NCBI RefSeq assembly: GCF_023700755.1
Contig: NZ_JAMKOJ010000015.1
Span: 1-47,275, forward strand
Length of the DNA: 47,275 nt
From: Allorhizobium sonneratiae
Lineage (GTDB): Bacteria; Pseudomonadota; Alphaproteobacteria; Rhizobiales; Rhizobiaceae
Direction: 5' to 3'
Below the pieces are notes generated by a model, which ran no database searches, was not told the DNA's origin, and saw only the letters and a list, made by a program, of their open reading frames with translations. The translations under genes were made by a program, and so were the position numbers. Each line of letters begins with the position of its first letter. Position 1 is the first letter of the stretch. Below are positions 42,648 through 47,275 of this stretch, one piece after another.

Positions 42648-42708
42648 TAGCCGTCATTCATCCCATGACCAAGCATCATGTCACCGCCTTTGGCAAAACG
42701 AGTTCGTC

Positions 42709-44508
42709 ATGACAATACAACAGCAGGCGACAAAGTTGAAACCCAGGCTTGGGTATAAAATCAGGAGAAGCGATAGGCTTCTGACTGCAGGTCGTTTGAT
42801 ATCATGGTTCGACCCGCTGGCGCTGATGCTCTATCTGATGTTTTGCCTGCTCATTTTGTTGCCGCTGCTTTTGGTACTGGGGCAGGCTGTCATGCCCGGC
42901 ATTTTCCAGTTGCCGGTGGCAGATTTTTCTTTTTCGCTTGAGCCTTTTACGCGTGCTTTCAGTCGTAGCCGGGTGGTGATGACCCTGCTGCATTCTCTGG
43001 AACTGTCGGCGGCAGGTGCGCTATCGGCAACGATGCTGGGGGGCATATTTGCTGTTTTATTACAGCGCATTGCCGTGCCGCAGCGGCGTTTTCTTGCGAT
43101 CGTTCCGTGGGTTGTGTTTATGACGCCGTCTTATCTCAAGGGGCTGGCCTGGGTGCTTTTGTTGTCGCCAGAAGGCTATCTCATCCAGCTTGGTTTGGTA
43201 ACACACGAGGGGGCAAACGCCTTTTTTAGCCTGCCGGGTCTCATTGTCGTGCAGGCGCTTGGCCTGTTTCCGCTGCCGGCCTTTATCATCGGCGGGGCTT
43301 TGCGCGGCCTGGGCGGGGAATATCAGGATGCTGCACGCATGGCCGGTGCCAGTGGCTGGCGTATCTGGACGCGGATCAACCTGCCGCTGCTTTTGCCAGC
43401 CATTGCGCTGAGCCTGATCGCCAGCTTTGCCGAGATGCTGTCCGATTTTGGCATGGCGACAACCATAGCCCGCTCTGCCCGGTTTGAGCTGTTGACCTAT
43501 GGCATTTACACCGCCGCCAGCGATTATCCTGTGGATTTTCCTCTGGCGGGAACATTGGCCTTGATGCTCCTGGCCCTGGTCATGATGGCGGTGCTGGCTG
43601 ACCGGCTTTTGCGCCGCAGGCAGGATCCGAAACTGATTTCCGGCCGCTCTCGCCCGGCCCGCCTCTATCAGGGGCGCTGGCGCTGGCTGGCTTTTGCCAT
43701 CACAGTGCTCATCCTGTTTTTCTCTGCCGTCTTGCCTCTAGTGGCAATTGTCTTGCGGGCTCTGACCGCAACCCTTGCCGGTGGGTTAAGCCCTGCCAAC
43801 TTTACGCTTGCCCATCTGAAAGCCGTACTCACCCCAACTAGCCAGACCGATATGGCGCTTATGAGGAGCCTTGTTTATGCGAGCATCACGGCGGGGATCG
43901 CCAGCCTTGCGGCGCTGTTTCTGGCCGTAGCAGTTGACCGGTCGCGTAACGTGCTGCGCCCGCTGGTGCTGACCATATCGCTCGGAGCGGTTGCTGTGCC
44001 GGGCATCGTGCTGGCCTTTGGTTATATCCTCCTATGGAACCGCCTGCCTGTATTCCGTGACTGGCCTTTTCCCCATTATGGTGATGCCTCACTGTTGATC
44101 ACCGGCTATGTCGCTGCGGCGCTGCCCTACTGTCTCGTGCTGATACTGGCGGCCATTGGTCAGCTTTCGCCGGGACTTGGCGATGCTGCCCGCCTCGCTG
44201 GCGCCAATCGCTGGCAACGGCTTTTCGGCATTACCTTTCCGCTGGTTTTCCTGTCTATAGCCACCGCCTTTATCTTCACCTTCATTCGCACCGTGTTCGA
44301 GCTGCCGATGTCCCAGCTTCTGGTGCCGCAAACCGGGCCGCCTATGCCCCCTCTGGCAGTTGGCTTGTTTGACCATGATCAGGATGGTTTGGGATCTGCA
44401 CTATCTCTTTTGACCATACTGATTGCGGGGGTTCTTGCCGGAGCTATGTGGTTCATTTCCCGCAGTTTCGCTCCAAATGGCGCATCTCTTCCCGGAGTGA
44501 AATCATGA
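42709..44508 (+). CDS. ABC permease, double AfuB/FbpB type
   Basis: A 599-aa permease with twelve membrane helices in two homologous halves. Coupling loops are GEYQDAARMAGASGWRIW in the first half and LGDAARLAGANRWQRLF in the second, both with the EAA-like A-A-R-x-A-G-A pattern. I start it at ATG 42709; the longer frame starts inside the binding-protein gene. The stop overlaps the ATPase start. It should form the channel for the ligand caught by the upstream protein. Confidence 0.88.
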   Translation: MTIQQQATKLKPRLGYKIRRSDRLLTAGRLISWFDPLALMLYLMFCLLILLPLLLVLGQAVMPGIFQLPVADFSFSLEPFTRAFSRSRVVMTLLHSLELSAAGALSATMLGGIFAVLLQRIAVPQRRFLAIVPWVVFMTPSYLKGLAWVLLLSPEGYLIQLGLVTHEGANAFFSLPGLIVVQALGLFPLPAFIIGGALRGLGGEYQDAARMAGASGWRIWTRINLPLLLPAIALSLIASFAEMLSDFGMATTIARSARFELLTYGIYTAASDYPVDFPLAGTLALMLLALVMMAVLADRLLRRRQDPKLISGRSRPARLYQGRWRWLAFAITVLILFFSAVLPLVAIVLRALTATLAGGLSPANFTLAHLKAVLTPTSQTDMALMRSLVYASITAGIASLAALFLAVAVDRSRNVLRPLVLTISLGAVAVPGIVLAFGYILLWNRLPVFRDWPFPHYGDASLLITGYVAAALPYCLVLILAAIGQLSPGLGDAARLAGANRWQRLFGITFPLVFLSIATAFIFTFIRTVFELPMSQLLVPQTGPPMPPLAVGLFDHDQDGLGSALSLLTILIAGVLAGAMWFISRSFAPNGASLPGVKS

Positions 44509-45557
44509 CTGCCACATTGCAATGCCGTCAGATCAGCAAATCGCTCGGCGGTCTAAAAGTGCTGAATGCGCTTGATCTCACCGTACAGCCGGGTGAGGTG
44601 GTGTCGCTACTGGGTGCGTCCGGTTCTGGCAAAACCACGCTGTTGCGGGCCATTGCCGGGCTGCAAGACCCAGACGATGGAGAAATCAGCCTGAATGATC
44701 GGGTGATCTGGAGCCGCAGGCTAAAAGTGCCCGCAGAACAACGCCGCATTGGAATGGTGTTTCAGGATTATGCACTCTGGCCACATATGACCGTTACCGA
44801 CAATCTGGCTTTCGGGCTAAAGGCGGCCCGACTGCCCGCCAAAGAGATTACCCTGCGTATCGATCATGCTCTGGAGGTCACCCGGCTTTTGGCTTTTGGC
44901 AACCGTTATCCCGGAGAACTTTCCGGAGGGCAGCAACAGCGGGTTGCCATAGCCCGCCTGATGGCGCAGCGCCCGGCACTGATGCTGTTTGACGAGCCAC
45001 TTTCCAATCTTGATGCAGCCTTGCGTGAAGATCTGCGCAGCGAAATGATGCAGCTTGTTCGTCACGAAGGCGCAACTGTGATTTACGTCACCCATGATCA
45101 GTCCGAGGCCATGGCGGTGTCGGATCGCATCGCGGTGATGCGCAAGGGCGAAATTGCCCAGCTCGATACACCTGAACGGATTTATGAAGCCCCGGCCAAT
45201 GCCTGGGTTGCCGCCTTTATCGGCGGGTTCTCACTGGTTCCGGGCGAAGCGTTAGAGGGATATTTTCGTATAGAGGGCACCGAAGGTCCTGCCTTGACTG
45301 CGAAAGGCCGGGTTTGCGGCAAGGCTGTGCTAGTGGTGCGCCCGGAAGATATAAAACCAGCGGACGTCCATCCGCAAAACCAGCTGAATGCCACCGTTCT
45401 GACCCGCGCCTATCAGGGGCGCTGCTGGCGGCTGGAGCTGAAGCTTGGTCAGCACCGCATTCGCATCGATTGGCCGGAAGGCCCGATGCCTGGAACCGAA
45501 TTGCCAATCTCGCTGCCGCCGGATCGCTTGCTCCTGCTGCCCCCGCCGCAGGAATGA
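44505..45557 (+). CDS. ABC importer ATPase, FbpC/AfuC type
   Basis: A 350-aa ATPase with Walker A GASGSGKTT, signature LSGGQQQRVAIARL, Walker B LMLFDEPLSNLD and switch His YVTHDQSEA. The C-terminal 110 residues are a TOBE domain (VVRPEDIKP and related strands). It starts at ATG 44505, overlapping the permease stop. It belongs to the CUT1-like/FbpC group that powers iron, polyamine or sugar import. Confidence 0.9.
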   Translation: MTATLQCRQISKSLGGLKVLNALDLTVQPGEVVSLLGASGSGKTTLLRAIAGLQDPDDGEISLNDRVIWSRRLKVPAEQRRIGMVFQDYALWPHMTVTDNLAFGLKAARLPAKEITLRIDHALEVTRLLAFGNRYPGELSGGQQQRVAIARLMAQRPALMLFDEPLSNLDAALREDLRSEMMQLVRHEGATVIYVTHDQSEAMAVSDRIAVMRKGEIAQLDTPERIYEAPANAWVAAFIGGFSLVPGEALEGYFRIEGTEGPALTAKGRVCGKAVLVVRPEDIKPADVHPQNQLNATVLTRAYQGRCWRLELKLGQHRIRIDWPEGPMPGTELPISLPPDRLLLLPPPQE

Positions 45558-45592
45558 TCGGGATATTATAACAAAAAACAAAAGGATACGTT

Positions 45593-46342
45593 ATGGAACA
45601 TTTTACTGCCATGGGCACGACGGTTACGGCTTCCTTTCTCGCCTCGCTGGTCGAGGTGGTGGAAGCCTTTACCATTGTGCTGGCCGTCGGGATCACCCAG
45701 AGCTGGCGCTCCGCTTTTATCGGCTCGGCTACAGCGTTTATTGCCCTTGCTATGATTGTCATTGTTTTCGGTCCGCTGCTGACGATGGTTCCGCTACACA
45801 GCCTGCAATATGTGGTGGGTGTCCTGCTGATGCTGTTTGGCATGCGCTGGCTGCGCAAGGCGATTTTACGCGCCTCTGGCTATATTGCCCTGCATGACGA
45901 GGAAAAAGCATTTGCCAAGGAGACGGAACTTCTGTCACAACAGAGGGCCGATGTGCGCGCCGCCTATCTTGGAGGTCTTGCTGCCTTCAAGGCCGTGCTT
46001 CTCGAAGGGGTAGAAGTCATCTTCATCGTCATCGCCGTTGGGGCTGCTCATCAGGCTACGCTTTACGCCGCTTATGGGGCGCTGGCTGCTTTAATTGTGG
46101 TGCTGGCCGTGGGCCTGATGGTCTATAAACCGCTAGCCAAGGTGCCGGAAAACACACTGAAATTTATCGTTGGCCTCATGCTGACCAGCTTCGGCATTTT
46201 CTGGACCGGGGAAGGGCTAGGCGTGGATTGGCCGGGGGCCGATCTGATGCTGTTCGGCTTTTTTGTCATTCTCGCGCTTTTCTCGCTGATCACCGTGCGG
46301 ACTCTGCGCACCCGAAACAAAAACTTTCAAGGAGTTGCATGA
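45593..46342 (+). CDS. COG4280-type membrane protein with internal duplication
   Basis: A 249-aa protein with about seven membrane helices. Two segments align: SLVEVVEAFTIVLAVG near the N-terminus and LLEGVEVIFIVIAVG in the middle, each with an E-x-x-E pair in a helix, reminiscent of cation-binding motifs in FTR1 or UPF0016 proteins. A charged loop (HDEEKAFAKETELL) joins the halves. Function is unknown; cation transport is an inference. It follows the ABC genes by 35 bp and overlaps the next small gene. Confidence 0.75.
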   Translation: MEHFTAMGTTVTASFLASLVEVVEAFTIVLAVGITQSWRSAFIGSATAFIALAMIVIVFGPLLTMVPLHSLQYVVGVLLMLFGMRWLRKAILRASGYIALHDEEKAFAKETELLSQQRADVRAAYLGGLAAFKAVLLEGVEVIFIVIAVGAAHQATLYAAYGALAALIVVLAVGLMVYKPLAKVPENTLKFIVGLMLTSFGIFWTGEGLGVDWPGADLMLFGFFVILALFSLITVRTLRTRNKNFQGVA

Positions 46343-46557
46343 TGAAAGCGATCCATGCTGTTTTTGCAGAGCTTTTCAGCCTATTTGTCGATGATGGTAT
46401 GCTGGCTGCGCTCACCCTCATTCTTATCGCCATTGCAACAGCGCTCACAACGGTGATGCAAGCGCCGACATGGACCGGCGGGGCATTGCTGTTTTTCGGT
46501 GTGATTGCCATTCTCGCTGAAAGCGTTTTACGCGCCTCGCGAAAGAAAAAGCCGTAA
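46339..46557 (+). CDS. Small two-helix membrane protein
   Basis: A 72-aa protein with two hydrophobic helices (MLAALTLILIAIATALTTV and GGALLFFGVIAILAESVL) and a basic tail SRKKKP. Its ATG overlaps the stop of the COG4280 gene, with AAGGAG seven bases upstream. It probably works with the preceding membrane protein. No family of known function is recalled. Confidence 0.65.
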   Translation: MMKAIHAVFAELFSLFVDDGMLAALTLILIAIATALTTVMQAPTWTGGALLFFGVIAILAESVLRASRKKKP

Positions 46558-46813
46558 TACCAAAGATGACTGATAAGAACTCATTCAACAGGATCGATTT
46601 TGGTTTCCGGCTAACATTACAGTTGCACATTTTTCAGACTTCTGGATCGATGTGTCGCCATGATTCGGAGGTCATGGATGGCGGGACTATCAATTGAAGC
46701 AACGCTTGAACTGTGGGCGTCGTAATTGCGGGCAGTGAAGGCGCGCATCCGTCCGTTGTTCACGCAGGTATTGCCAAGTTGTTTAAGGCATGCGTTTCAG
46801 GTATCGAGGCACG

Positions 46814-47275
46814 ATGAAATTGCCGAGCGCTTTTCCCCGTCTGAAGGGTTTTCGTTTTCCACGTGAGATCGTCGCTTATGCGGTTTGGGCCTACCATCGC
46901 TTTGCCCTGAGCACGGCCGATGTGGAGGATCTGCTCGCGGAGCGCGGCGTGATCGTCAGCCGGGAGACCGTTCGTCTTTGGATCAATCGTTTTGGCCGCC
47001 ATTTTGCCACCTGCATTCGCCGAGACCGGCCAAAGCCGAATGACAAGTGGCACATGGATGAGGCTGTCATTGTGATCGGCGGCAAGAAATTCTGGCTCTG
47101 GCGGGCAATCGACGCTGACGGCGATGTACTCGACATTCTGGTTCAGCCACGTCGCAACACCAAGGCCGCCAAGCGCTTCTTCTCCAGGCTGGTCAGGCAA
47201 TTTGGCGAGCCGCGCGTCGTCGTGACGGACAAGCTCGGCAGCTACGTCAAGCCGATACAGGCCATCGCGCCGGAT
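46814..47275 (+). CDS. IS6-family transposase, cut by window end
   Basis: The first 154 codons of a transposase: a helix-turn-helix part (STADVEDLLAERGVIVSRET), then DKWHMDEAVIVIGGKKFW with the first catalytic Asp, WRAIDADGDVLDILVQPRR and VVVTDKLGSY with the second Asp. The frame is open and intact to the last base, so the element may be active; the third catalytic residue lies outside. The 256 bp before it hold no gene, and I could not place its left terminal repeat. It is not close to the fragment at 15051. Confidence 0.9.
   Translation, partial: MKLPSAFPRLKGFRFPREIVAYAVWAYHRFALSTADVEDLLAERGVIVSRETVRLWINRFGRHFATCIRRDRPKPNDKWHMDEAVIVIGGKKFWLWRAIDADGDVLDILVQPRRNTKAAKRFFSRLVRQFGEPRVVVTDKLGSYVKPIQAIAPD

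Noticed and set aside
46600..46640. Possible left terminal repeat of the right-end IS6 element (sequence with GTTGC near 46621).
   Set aside because: Only the five-base core agrees with the IS6 repeat; flanking bases do not, and it is nearly 200 bp from the transposase start, further than usual.
1..47275. CRISPR array, tRNA or rRNA genes, repABC replication genes.
   Set aside because: None of the expected repeats, conserved stems or protein motifs was seen on either strand.

Overview
The window looks like accessory DNA, probably a large plasmid or genomic island, of an alphaproteobacterium of the Rhizobiaceae or a close relative (Rhizobium, Agrobacterium, Ensifer or Ochrobactrum type). The pointers are a RHE_PE00001/DUF1612-type helix-turn-helix protein, a DUF1344 periplasmic protein, a TctDE-like two-component system, COG4705 membrane proteins, and remnants of IS6, IS5 and IS21 elements. 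No rRNA, tRNA, CRISPR array or replication origin was recognised. The genus is an inference from gene families only.

Left part (1-14745): a mobile, defence-like region. The first bases look like the terminal repeat of an IS6-family element. There follow, mostly on the minus strand, an HNH protein, an Abi_2/HEPN protein, a small winged-helix protein, and a tight three-gene operon (10616 to 3120). That operon encodes a 1529-aa protein (alpha/beta-hydrolase, long helical-repeat region, PIN-like domain), a 639-aa helical protein and an HNH protein. A small PD-(D/E)XK nuclease and the DUF1612-type protein lie upstream. On the plus strand, a Phd/VapC-type toxin-antitoxin pair is followed by a second antitoxin whose stop codon overlaps the start of a tyrosine recombinase. 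I consider the three-gene operon the best candidate for an undescribed conflict system.

Middle (15051-25213): an IS6 remnant; an ABC uptake system (substrate-binding protein, permease, ATPase) with a second paralogous binding protein encoded divergently and a TctE/TctD-like two-component system convergent with it; a decayed IS5-type transposase; and a nickel/cobalt island (rcnA, rcnR, a CDF-like protein) with a clear operator in the rcnA-rcnR intergenic region.

Right-centre (25252-39925): a coherent cell-envelope module. Around an OmpR-family response regulator and its kinase lie a DedA-PAP2-LssY fusion, a second PAP2 phosphatase, two COG4705 paralogues, a tyrosine-phosphatase-like protein, small secreted proteins, a methyltransferase and a MacB/FtsX-type ABC exporter with its own secreted protein. 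A shared 22-bp sequence box recurs five times in the intergenic regions of this module, and in three cases it lies 60-70 nt before a start codon. It probably marks the regulon of the local response regulator.

Right end (39992-47275): an istA remnant, then an RpiR-type regulator, an AfuABC/FbpABC-like ABC importer, a COG4280 membrane protein with an internal duplication and a small membrane protein. The window stops inside an IS6-family transposase, so the whole segment may be bounded by IS6-family elements.
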